A stretch of 64,000 bases of DNA, from the NCBI GenBank assembly GCA_012519205.1, contig JAAYQR010000019.1, positions 1-64,000 of the forward strand. The letters run 5' to 3'. The stretch's first letter is position 1. Each line of letters begins with the position of its first letter. Shown here piece by piece: positions 44,566 to 52,033 of the stretch. The translations under genes and the position numbers were made by a program. The notes below the pieces were generated by a model, which saw only the letters and a list, made by a program, of their open reading frames with translations, was not told the DNA's origin and ran no database searches. Origin of the DNA: Candidatus Epulonipiscium sp. (GTDB taxonomy: Bacteria > Bacillota > Clostridia > Lachnospirales > Defluviitaleaceae).

Positions 44566-46996
44566 CTAAGCTCATCTCATTTCTTTTGCGCTTTTTCATA
44601 ATTATGATAATAGTTGCAGCAGCTAAGGCAAGTCCTAGTACAACTCCTATCCATGTAATGGGGTTTTTATAAAAAGGTTTTTGCTGATTTTCTATTTCTG
44701 GAGGCATCATACCCATACCATCAGGTCCCATTTCCATTTCGTCAAAAGAAGGGGCATCCATAACCAGCATTGTAAAGGACAGTCTTTGTTCTTGTTTTTC
44801 CCCTGTAATTTCTTCATAAATCACCACCAATTCGCCGCTGCATTCTCCAGGCTGTGTTGGGATAACGATTCCTTCATAATACTCTTCGCTTCCTTGTACA
44901 AAATTACCTACAAAGAAATTGGCATCTTCTTTTTCAAAGGGGCCTTCAACAGTTACCATGAGGTTTTTTATATTGGTTCTACCAGTATTAAAAATTTGCG
45001 AAATAACACTAATGGGCCTACCAATCATTGCCTCTCCATCGATCCTAACTTCCCCAACATCTATTTGGGTGCTTTGCTGTACGGGAATTCCAATTTTTGC
45101 TACCTCCGTGTAGGGCTCTCCTATAGAGTCCTCATACTCCATTTCTACTGTTACCTCGTAAGTTTTGGGATTGGCATCGGGAACAGTGTACATACGAACA
45201 TTTTTCAAGACAGTTTCTCCCGGATTTATTTCTGCAAGATAAAACATATTACTTTGTCCACTAACAGGGGTAAAGACAGTGCCAGTATCCTGAGTTGTGT
45301 TGTCTGCACCTTTTTCATTTATGGTTAATACGGCTTTCATATTTTCCACTGTTTTGCTGCTATGGGTATTTGTAAAGCCTATACTTAAATCAAATTCTTG
45401 ACCCGCCCTTACGATTTGTGGTTCTACAGTATATTCTCCAATAATAATCCTAGGTTTGCTCTTTGCATTACTTTTATCTCCTGCCACATTTATACCGACA
45501 TATTGGCTAAAGGTGGCCACCCCTGCTCCTTGATAGGGTATGTATTCTACCTTAATTTCTATTGGATAATTACGATATTCAGCATCACTGCCTGCCCAAA
45601 AAACTGCAGAAAAGTTCTTTTTAGCTCCTGCATTAAAATTATTAATGGCATAGATGCTCTGGGATTTAGGCTTTAGAATTTCTCCGCCATCCAATGTAAT
45701 TTTAACACTTTTAGCAGGGTATTTTGAGTTATTAATTAAGGAAAAGCTAACATTAAAATCTTCCCCCGTACCCACGGAATTGCCTGGAGTAACAATATTC
45801 TCTATAGATAATTCTGATAAGCCCAAGGTTTTTCCGTCTAAGGATACGAAAATTTCCTGGGTACTTTTTTGAATTTCTGTTGTACCATCGGAATAGGTAT
45901 ATTCGATGGTTAAGGGCTCAATATTTCCTTCCAAGGTTCCCGAAGCTAGCACCTTAAATTGCGTAGTTTTTGTTTCCCCTACTTTAATAGAAGGGATATA
46001 GGAAGTATTACTACCTTCAACTACTGTAAGTCCATCCTTTTTTAAGCCTGAAAGAGAAATTTCTACATTACTGGCAGGAGATTGCCCTTTATTAGTTGCA
46101 GTTATCTCTAGAGAGGCTGGTTTTCCTGGAGAAATTGGAGAGTTACTTTTAACTCCAAATTGAATTCTAGCAGGCATTTGGGTGTTTAGAACTTTTACAT
46201 AAACCGTATCTTTATTTTCAAATTCATCGTCGGAGGAATTTGTGTACTTATATTTTATAGTAATAGGATATAGACCTGGTTTTGCAGTTCTATCCACTTG
46301 AATACCAAAGCTTAAATGATTGACACCTTCTCTATTTATTGAAGAGAAGTGTAGTTTTTCTAAGTCTTTTATTAAAATTGGAATTTGTACTCCCTCTTTG
46401 TTTGCTTCGACCGTAATTGTTAGATTTTTAGCAGTAAATCCTCCGGCGTTTACAAATGGGAGATTTACTTTTTTATATTCCCCTGCCCCTAACTCAACTA
46501 TTTCATCGTTTACAAGGGAAATACGAGGCTGATACTTCTTGGTATCTACAACGATAATAGAATCATCAAGGGTTTTACTCCCTTCTATGGTACCTGTCGT
46601 GGTTGTGACAGCGCCGCTTTCTGTTTTTTCGGCATATTTTATACTATAACTGATTGTTCTATTACCGCCACCTTTATACTCTAATTTTCTTATGATAGAA
46701 ATGTCTTCAACTCCGGGAGCCAAATCAAAACCTAGAGTAGTACTTCCTAGGCATTTATACCCATCCATAAATTCGATTGATTGTAAACGAACCTCTCTTT
46801 CGCTATTTGATGAATTGTTAACAGTAATTTCTATGTTCAGAACATCCCCAGAATCTAATTTACCGCTAGGCACAATGACTTCTTTAACCCAAGTACTCAA
46901 TTCTATATTAGCGGCATGTAGGATATTAGAAGGTAAAAAATTAAAACAAAACACAAAAATATATATAATCGTTAAAAATTTATTCAGCTTTTTCAT
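44558..46996 (-). CDS. Exported CARDB/NEW3-like multidomain protein with C-terminal membrane anchor
   Basis: An 812-aa surface protein. A signal peptide (residues 1-28, ending HAAN) precedes about six Ig-like beta domains of the CARDB/COG1361 kind, each with a pattern such as GDVLNIEITVNNSSNSE, GKPASLEITATNKGQSPASN or GQEFDLSIGFTNTHSSK. A Met/acidic-rich linker (EMEMGPDGMGMMPPE, about 753-767) leads to one membrane helix (about 780-800) and a basic tail. It overlaps the ATPase stop by 17 bp and the permease start by 8 bp, so the three are translationally coupled. It likely serves as the extracellular partner of the ABC pair. The ligand is unknown. Confidence 0.85.
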   Translation of the reverse strand: MKKLNKFLTIIYIFVFCFNFLPSNILHAANIELSTWVKEVIVPSGKLDSGDVLNIEITVNNSSNSEREVRLQSIEFMDGYKCLGSTTLGFDLAPGVEDISIIRKLEYKGGGNRTISYSIKYAEKTESGAVTTTTGTIEGSKTLDDSIIVVDTKKYQPRISLVNDEIVELGAGEYKKVNLPFVNAGGFTAKNLTITVEANKEGVQIPILIKDLEKLHFSSINREGVNHLSFGIQVDRTAKPGLYPITIKYKYTNSSDDEFENKDTVYVKVLNTQMPARIQFGVKSNSPISPGKPASLEITATNKGQSPASNVEISLSGLKKDGLTVVEGSNTSYIPSIKVGETKTTQFKVLASGTLEGNIEPLTIEYTYSDGTTEIQKSTQEIFVSLDGKTLGLSELSIENIVTPGNSVGTGEDFNVSFSLINNSKYPAKSVKITLDGGEILKPKSQSIYAINNFNAGAKKNFSAVFWAGSDAEYRNYPIEIKVEYIPYQGAGVATFSQYVGINVAGDKSNAKSKPRIIIGEYTVEPQIVRAGQEFDLSIGFTNTHSSKTVENMKAVLTINEKGADNTTQDTGTVFTPVSGQSNMFYLAEINPGETVLKNVRMYTVPDANPKTYEVTVEMEYEDSIGEPYTEVAKIGIPVQQSTQIDVGEVRIDGEAMIGRPISVISQIFNTGRTNIKNLMVTVEGPFEKEDANFFVGNFVQGSEEYYEGIVIPTQPGECSGELVVIYEEITGEKQEQRLSFTMLVMDAPSFDEMEMGPDGMGMMPPEIENQQKPFYKNPITWIGVVLGLALAAATIIIIMKKRKRNEMSLDE

Positions 46997-47705
46997 AAAT
47001 TAGTTCCATCCCCTTATCTGATTTTTCTCCTATGGATATGATTTCCCCATCCCTCATATGTATCAATCTATCAGCGTAATCAGAGATTTCAGTGTCATGA
47101 GAAACAACAACCATAGTTTGATTATGTTTTCTTGCCATACGGCACATCAAATCCAAAATTTCAATAGTAGTATTCGTATCTAAATTTCCTGTGGGCTCAT
47201 CAGCAAATATTATGGCAGGGCGATTTACAAAGGCCCTAGCTATACTTACCCTTTGTTGCTGACCACCACTCATTTCATTTGGCTTGTGTTTAAGGCGAGA
47301 ACCTAGGCCAACTGACTCTAACATTTTGCTAGCCATAGTTTCCCGTTTTTTTCTTGGGATGCCTTGAAAGATTAGAGGTAGGCATACATTTTCTAAAGCT
47401 GTAAGAGAAGGTATTAAATTGTACGATTGGAAGATAAACCCTATGTATTTTTGCCTAAACTTAGCAAGTTTAGCCTCATTCATTTTTTCAATATGATGTC
47501 CTTTTATTGTTACGCTTCCCTTAGTTGGTTTTTCAAGTCCTGCCATCATGTTCAAAAGCGTTGATTTGCCAGAACCCGAAGAACCCAAAAGACAGCAAAT
47601 TTCTCCTTTAGGTATTTGCAAATCAATTTGATTTAGGGCTATGATTTTTTCTTCACCCATGCGGTACACTTTCCTAATGCCTTGTACTTCAATAATGGAA
47701 TCCAA
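46980..47705 (-). CDS. ABC transporter ATP-binding protein (MacB/LolD type)
   Basis: A 241-aa ATPase with Walker A GSSGSGKST, Q-loop FIFQSYNLIPSLTALENV, signature MSGGQQQRVSIARA, Walker B AIIFADEPTGNLD and the switch His in VVVSHD. This matches the LolD/MacB/FtsE branch, fitting the adjacent MacB-like permease. I favour the TTG at 47705 (N-terminus MDSIIEVQGIRKVYRMGEE, with AAGAGG upstream). An ATG at 47747 would add 14 residues and cannot be excluded. First gene of the unit. Confidence 0.9.
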   Translation of the reverse strand: MDSIIEVQGIRKVYRMGEEKIIALNQIDLQIPKGEICCLLGSSGSGKSTLLNMMAGLEKPTKGSVTIKGHHIEKMNEAKLAKFRQKYIGFIFQSYNLIPSLTALENVCLPLIFQGIPRKKRETMASKMLESVGLGSRLKHKPNEMSGGQQQRVSIARAFVNRPAIIFADEPTGNLDTNTTIEILDLMCRMARKHNQTMVVVSHDTEISDYADRLIHMRDGEIISIGEKSDKGMELIYEKAE

Positions 47706-47858
47706 TAGTATCCTCTTTTCTAAGAGATAATATATTGATTTTAACATTGTTTTCCTTAAATTAAAACCTTAGAAATATTAAATTTTATTAACATTAACTT
47801 AATAAGCATTAATATTGGTATAGGTAGAAGTGCCTTTATTAAAGAATAATAACTTTTG

Positions 47859-47896
47859 AAAAGGTCCCTCACACAAGGTAGGTGAGGGACCTTTTT
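47859..47896. terminator. Strong terminator after the Pro-rich coat-like gene
   Basis: AAAAGGTCCCTCAC (47859-47872) pairs perfectly with GTGAGGGACCTTTT (47882-47895), with a T tract on both strands. Confidence 0.88.
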
Positions 47897-47897
47897 C

Positions 47898-48275
47898 CTA
47901 ATAGCATTGAAAACTTGTAATGTTATCTAAATCAGTTCCAAAATAAACCCAACGGAATCCGGACCATCGCCAGCCAGCTACGGAATTTCTTCCAACAAAG
48001 GCAAGCCATGCCCAAAAGCTTTGCCCATTATTCAGCCATATATATACGAATTGATGGGTACAGGGACGAATTGCCCCAGGGTCAATTTTATACAGTTCAA
48101 TAGATTTTTGGGGCATTTGTTGAGGCACAAAAGATGGAGGAGCTCCAGCCGGAGGACCTGAAGGATTACTTTGAGGTGGAAAATCTAGGGGTTGCCCATA
48201 GGGAGAACTTCCCGGTGTTCCTGGTTGCCCTGGAAAAGGAAGCTGCCCCCAAAATGGAGGTTGGTTAAAATACAT
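47898..48275 (-). CDS. Pro/Gly-rich protein with conserved aromatic C-terminal domain
   Basis: A 125-aa protein. The first 60 residues are Pro/Gly/Gln-rich low complexity (QPPFWGQLPFPGQPGTPG). The last 65 form a compact domain rich in Trp and aromatic residues: GAIRPCTHQFVYIWLNN, WAWLAFVGRNSVAGWRW, then WVYFGTDLDNI and a final QCY. I recall similar small proteins in Paenibacillus and other spore-formers, sometimes mislabelled as transporters. No membrane helix is seen. A coat or surface role is plausible but unproven. AAGGAG lies 7 nt before the ATG. Confidence 0.75.
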   Translation of the reverse strand: MYFNQPPFWGQLPFPGQPGTPGSSPYGQPLDFPPQSNPSGPPAGAPPSFVPQQMPQKSIELYKIDPGAIRPCTHQFVYIWLNNGQSFWAWLAFVGRNSVAGWRWSGFRWVYFGTDLDNITSFQCY

Positions 48276-48410
48276 AAAATCACTCCTTAATATGTTTTAG
48301 TGTATTATATTCACTATAATGTAAAAATGCGACAAGTAATCTTTTGCATATCCAGGGCATGAATTAAAATAGATGTATATTAACATAGGAAATGGAAAAT
48401 AATACTTAAT

Positions 48411-48821
48411 ATGAAGAAGAGATTTGTAGTATATGGATTTATTGGATGGTCTATGGAGATTATCTGGACAGGGCTTAAATCCCTCATTAAAAAGGATATA
48501 AAGCTAACTGGAAATACATCTATTTGGATGTTTCCGATTTACGGCCTAACGGTATTTTTAGAACCCCTATGTAAAAGAATTAAAAAGCGGCATGTTGTAT
48601 TTAGAGGAGGTGTATATACTATTTGCATATTTGTAGTAGAATTTGCAACAGGCTCGCTGCTTAAAAAAATATTAGGGGTGTGTCCTTGGGATTATGGGAA
48701 AAGGCGTTTTTCTGTAAGGGGATTAATTAGGTTGGACTATGCTCCAGCGTGGTTTGCAGCTGGATTGATTTTTGAATGGTTATATCACTTGCTTACCCAA
48801 TTAAGCAACCCTCAAACTTGA
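48411..48821 (+). CDS. CmpB-like putative ABC-type membrane protein (PF06541 type)
   Basis: A 136-aa protein with about three to four hydrophobic segments and the family pattern FIGWSMEIIWTG, NTSIWMFPIYGL, FRGGVYTICIFVVEFATGSLL, CPWDYG and LRLDY-like RLDYAPAWF. The family name comes from an old ABC-permease annotation with little support. Function unknown. The ribosome binding site is weak: AGGAAATGG lies too far upstream of the ATG at 48411. Confidence 0.75.
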   Translation: MKKRFVVYGFIGWSMEIIWTGLKSLIKKDIKLTGNTSIWMFPIYGLTVFLEPLCKRIKKRHVVFRGGVYTICIFVVEFATGSLLKKILGVCPWDYGKRRFSVRGLIRLDYAPAWFAAGLIFEWLYHLLTQLSNPQT

Positions 48822-48899
48822 TTTAAATATTAAATAGTGGATATTGAACCATATAAAATTAAAAATACTTAAATAGAATATCGTAAATGGAGGGTGACT

Positions 48900-49370
48900 A
48901 TGAAAGAAATCATTTTAGCAGGTGGATGCTTTTGGGGAGTTGAAGAATTTTTTTCAAGGATTGATGGGGTAGAGGAAACTAAGGTAGGATATGCCAACGG
49001 AGAATTGGAAAACCCATCCTATGAACAGGTCAAAACTCAAATGACAGGATATGCAGAAGTAGTACATATTCAATATGACGAAGAAAAGGTAAATCTCGAA
49101 ACCATCCTAGAAAGGTTTTGGGGTGTAATAGATCCTACAGTTGAAAACCGACAAGGACCTGATATAGGTTCACAGTATAGGACGGGCATTTTTTATACCG
49201 ATGAAAAAGATGAAAAGGTGATACTTAAATCTAAGGAGGAAGAACAGGAAAAATATTTAAAGCCGATTGTTACTCAGGTGGAACCGTTGAAAAAGTTCTA
49301 TTTGGCAGAGGAATATCATCAAAGGTATTTGAAGAAAAATCCAAATGGGTATTGTCATATCAAAATGTAG
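48900..49370 (+). CDS. msrA: Peptide-methionine (S)-S-oxide reductase
   Basis: It repairs methionine sulfoxide in proteins. The 156-aa domain starts with the active-site loop [12 protein letters not shown] (catalytic Cys10), followed by [37 protein letters not shown] and [11 protein letters not shown]. No MsrB domain or gene is attached. There is no recycling Cys near the C-terminus other than the one in GYCHIKM. The ATG at 48900 has GGAGG close upstream. An ATG two codons earlier lies on the box. Confidence 0.95.
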   Translation: MKEIILAGGCFWGVEEFFSRIDGVEETKVGYANGELENPSYEQVKTQMTGYAEVVHIQYDEEKVNLETILERFWGVIDPTVENRQGPDIGSQYRTGIFYTDEKDEKVILKSKEEEQEKYLKPIVTQVEPLKKFYLAEEYHQRYLKKNPNGYCHIKM

Positions 49371-49393
49371 AATGAATGCCAAGATGATACAAC

Positions 49394-49422
49394 TTGCAGT
49401 TTTCTTAAGAGAGTGTTAAGAT
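49394..49422 (+). promoter_or_regulatory. Likely ddh promoter
   Basis: TTGCAG (49394-49399), 17 nt, then TAAGAT (49417-49422). Confidence 0.45.
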
Positions 49423-49504
49423 TAAACAAAATTTAAGACTGCCATTCAATTAATTAACATTTATTGTAATGGAAACGTAGACGAAAATTGCAAGGAGGAA
49501 TAAA

Positions 49505-50506
49505 ATGAGGGATAAAATAAGGGATAAAATAAGGGTTGGTATTATAGGGTATGGTAATTTGGGAAAAGGTGTAAGATTAGCTTTAAGTCAAAACCCTGAT
49601 ATGGAATTAGTGGCTGTGTTTACAAGGAGAAATCCAAAGAGTATTATTTTGGAGAACTGCAATGTACCCGTATTACATATAGATAGCGCAAAAGATTATA
49701 AAGATAAAATTGATGTTATGGTACTTTGCGGAGGCTCGGCCACCGATTTACCCAAACAAACACCCATGTTTGCCAGCTTATTTAATGTAGTGGATAGTTT
49801 TGATAACCATGGTAAGATACCGGAACATTTTAACATAGTTGATAAAGCATCAAAAAAAGGAAATAAAGTAAGTGCGATTTCTATCGGATGGGATCCTGGT
49901 TTGTTTTCGATGAATCGTATGTTAGCAGAGGCAATACTGCCGGAAGGCAAAAACTATACTTTTTGGGGAAGAGGAGTAAGCCAGGGACATTCAGATGCCA
50001 TTAGGCGAATTCCTGGGGTTAAAAATGCTGTTCAATATACTATCCCTGTAGAAGAAGCCCTAGAGGAAGTGAGGACAGGCTCTAACCCCAATTTGATAAC
50101 AAAACAGAAGCATCTTAGAGAATGTTTTGTTGTAATAGAAGAAGGCGTAGATAAAATTGATATCGAGAATTCAATTAAAACAATGCCTGATTATTTTGCA
50201 GAATATAATACAGTTGTATATTTTATATCAGAGGAGGAACTGAGGGAAAAGCACTCTAAAATTCCCCACGGTGGTTTTGTGATTAGAAGTGGAAAAACTG
50301 GAAGTAACAACAATAATCATATTATTGAGTTTTCTATAAAATTAGATAGCAACCCCGAATTTACATCCAGTGTATTAGTTGCATATGCCCGTGCCGTATA
50401 TAAATTAAACAAAGAAGGACAAAAGGGGGCAAGGACCGTATTTGATATTCCACTTTCATACTTATCCCCAAAATCCGCAGAAGAGTTAAGGGAGGAACTG
50501 CTCTAA
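49505..50506 (+). CDS. ddh: meso-Diaminopimelate dehydrogenase
   Basis: It makes meso-DAP in one step from tetrahydrodipicolinate, ammonia and NADPH, bypassing the succinylase or acetylase routes. The 333-aa protein has the Rossmann motif VGIIGYGNLGKGV, VFTRRNP (NADPH phosphate site), SIGWDPGLFSMNRML, FWGRGVSQGHSDAIRRI, and GGFVIRSGKTG near the dimer/substrate site. The N-terminus carries a tandem duplication, (RDKI) twice, from a 12-bp DNA repeat (49508-49531). The core motif thus starts 8 residues later than usual. The start is firm: AAGGAGG precedes the ATG. The downstream enzyme is encoded by lysA in this window. Confidence 0.95.
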   Translation: MRDKIRDKIRVGIIGYGNLGKGVRLALSQNPDMELVAVFTRRNPKSIILENCNVPVLHIDSAKDYKDKIDVMVLCGGSATDLPKQTPMFASLFNVVDSFDNHGKIPEHFNIVDKASKKGNKVSAISIGWDPGLFSMNRMLAEAILPEGKNYTFWGRGVSQGHSDAIRRIPGVKNAVQYTIPVEEALEEVRTGSNPNLITKQKHLRECFVVIEEGVDKIDIENSIKTMPDYFAEYNTVVYFISEEELREKHSKIPHGGFVIRSGKTGSNNNNHIIEFSIKLDSNPEFTSSVLVAYARAVYKLNKEGQKGARTVFDIPLSYLSPKSAEELREELL

Positions 50507-50542
50507 ATAATTACCCGCTTGAATATCAAGCGGGTAATTATT
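50506..50542. terminator. Bidirectional terminator after ddh
   Basis: AATAATTACCCGCTTGA (50506-50522) pairs perfectly over 17 bp with 50526-50542 around a 3-nt loop. Confidence 0.9.
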
Positions 50543-50565
50543 ATACCAAATTTTTATTTAATAAA

Positions 50566-51009
50566 TCATACCGCATTATGAACGAAGGATACAATGTTTG
50601 CAATAGGAATATCTGTTACGGAGCCTACGGTGTATACTGGATATCCATTCCAACCACCGGCAGTAATAGCACCACTTTCACTAGCAGAAAGAACAGGACC
50701 TAATCCATACATATCTCCGCCCCCATATTCTCCGCCACAACCGCCATATGGAGTATTACCAACACCATAATTCCATCCACCTACATTAAAATCAGTGCAT
50801 GCATTTCCGAGAGCACATCCCGGAGGCGGACCGATTCTAGTAATAAGTCGAACAAATACATTATTAACCGAAAGAATTACTCCAGTGAAACCGGAACCTG
50901 ATTGTCCACCGCTGCTTGTGAAAATTGTTACTGTTTCTCCGATATAATTTGTAAGTAATGCCGCAAAGTTTCCTCCTGCAAATACTCCAGCACCAACACC
51001 ATCTGCCAT
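50566..51009 (-). CDS. Gly-rich coat/exosporium-like protein
   Basis: A 147-aa soluble protein. A hydrophobic N-terminal portion (LLTNYIGETVTIFTSSGG, SGFTGVILSVNNVFVRLITRIG) looks like a small beta-barrel of the kind seen in coat or exosporium proteins with an hfq/Sm-like fold (YIG..VTIFT..G.SG..FTGVI). A Gly/Tyr-rich segment with scattered Cys follows (PPGCALGNACTDFN, GGCGGEYGGGD), and the C-terminus PIANIVSFVHNAV closes the barrel. A strong AGGAGG precedes the ATG. I infer a spore surface role from composition. The precise family is not recognised. Confidence 0.65.
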   Translation of the reverse strand: MADGVGAGVFAGGNFAALLTNYIGETVTIFTSSGGQSGSGFTGVILSVNNVFVRLITRIGPPPGCALGNACTDFNVGGWNYGVGNTPYGGCGGEYGGGDMYGLGPVLSASESGAITAGGWNGYPVYTVGSVTDIPIANIVSFVHNAV

Positions 51010-51119
51010 AAGTATTTCCTCCTTTTTTACGTTAAGATTTTATAGAACATTTTCCTTATATCATATTCAAATAAATAAAAAGTGTGTTTGTTTAAGTTAT
51101 TATAATGGAGGACTTTTTT

Positions 51120-52019
51120 ATGAAAAACAATCTTAAAAGATTTTGCTTATCCATAGGAATTGAGTGTGTAGGGATTGCTTCTTCAGGCCCTTATTATGAT
51201 TTAAAGAAGATTCTTGAAAAGAGAGTAGAAGTGGGATATAATACAGAGTTTGAAAACAAGGAATTACAAAAAAGGATATGTCCATCTCTTACTTTAGAAG
51301 GGGCAAAATCAGTCATAGTTTGTTTGTTCCCGTACTATGTCGGGAATAGGGAAGATGCAAATATATCAAAATATACTTATGGGTTGGATTATCATAAAAT
51401 TGTAGAGGGAAAATTAAAGCAGATTGGAATTTTTCTAGACAATATTATAGAGAATTTTGAATACAAAGCTTATGTGGATTCAGGGCCCTTGGTTGATAGG
51501 TATTTAGCCTATAAGGCAGGTCTTGGTTTTTATGGGGTTAATTCACATTTAATTACAGACAAATATGGCTCCTATGTATTTATAGGATATATTATAAACA
51601 ATTACCCTTTTAAACCTGATGAACCTATGGAAAAGACCTGCATACAATGCAGAAGGTGCATTAAGGCCTGTCCTGGTTCAGCCATTCCTGGAGATTTTAC
51701 GATAAACCCTTTTAAATGTAGATCATATATTTCCCAAAAAAAGGTGGAGCTATCAGAACGGGATAAAGAAATCCTAAAAAAAGACAAACTACTATTTGGT
51801 TGTGATATTTGCCAAGATGTTTGTCCCCATAATAAAAGTATCAGCATGACTAATATGGATGAGTTTAAAGATAATTTATTAACATTCCTTAGCTATGACG
51901 AGATATCAAACATATCAAATAAAGAATTCATGAGAAGATATAAAGACAGAGCCTTTAGCTGGAGAGGAAAGAAAACAATCCTTAGAAACTTTGAAATTAT
52001 AGATAGAAACCCCCATTAA
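51120..52019 (+). CDS. queG: Epoxyqueuosine reductase-like iron-sulfur protein
   Basis: A 299-aa QueG-like protein. QueG reduces epoxyqueuosine to queuosine in tRNA using cobalamin and two [4Fe-4S] clusters. The catalytic Asp is D120 (AYVDSGPLVDRYLAYKAGLG). Cluster cysteines are C174, C177, C180 in CIQCRRC, with C184, C200, and C228, C231, C235 in CDICQDVCPHN. The HEAT-like C-terminal extension of Bacillus QueG is absent, so this is the short form. No other queuosine genes are nearby. The ATG at 51120 follows GGAGG. The hairpin at its stop also serves the ATPase gene coming from the right. Confidence 0.85.
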   Translation: MKNNLKRFCLSIGIECVGIASSGPYYDLKKILEKRVEVGYNTEFENKELQKRICPSLTLEGAKSVIVCLFPYYVGNREDANISKYTYGLDYHKIVEGKLKQIGIFLDNIIENFEYKAYVDSGPLVDRYLAYKAGLGFYGVNSHLITDKYGSYVFIGYIINNYPFKPDEPMEKTCIQCRRCIKACPGSAIPGDFTINPFKCRSYISQKKVELSERDKEILKKDKLLFGCDICQDVCPHNKSISMTNMDEFKDNLLTFLSYDEISNISNKEFMRRYKDRAFSWRGKKTILRNFEIIDRNPH

Positions 52020-52033
52020 TTTATGGGGGTTTC
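52006..52033. terminator. Shared terminator of queG and the ClpE-like gene
   Basis: GAAACCCCCAT (52006-52016) pairs perfectly with ATGGGGGTTTC (52023-52033). Both stop codons lie in or next to the stem. Confidence 0.8.

Noticed and set aside
47785-47815. ATTAA direct repeats upstream of the ABC unit, possible response-regulator site
   Set aside because: The CATTAA boxes are 15 bp apart, but the region is strongly AT-rich and such repeats are expected by chance.
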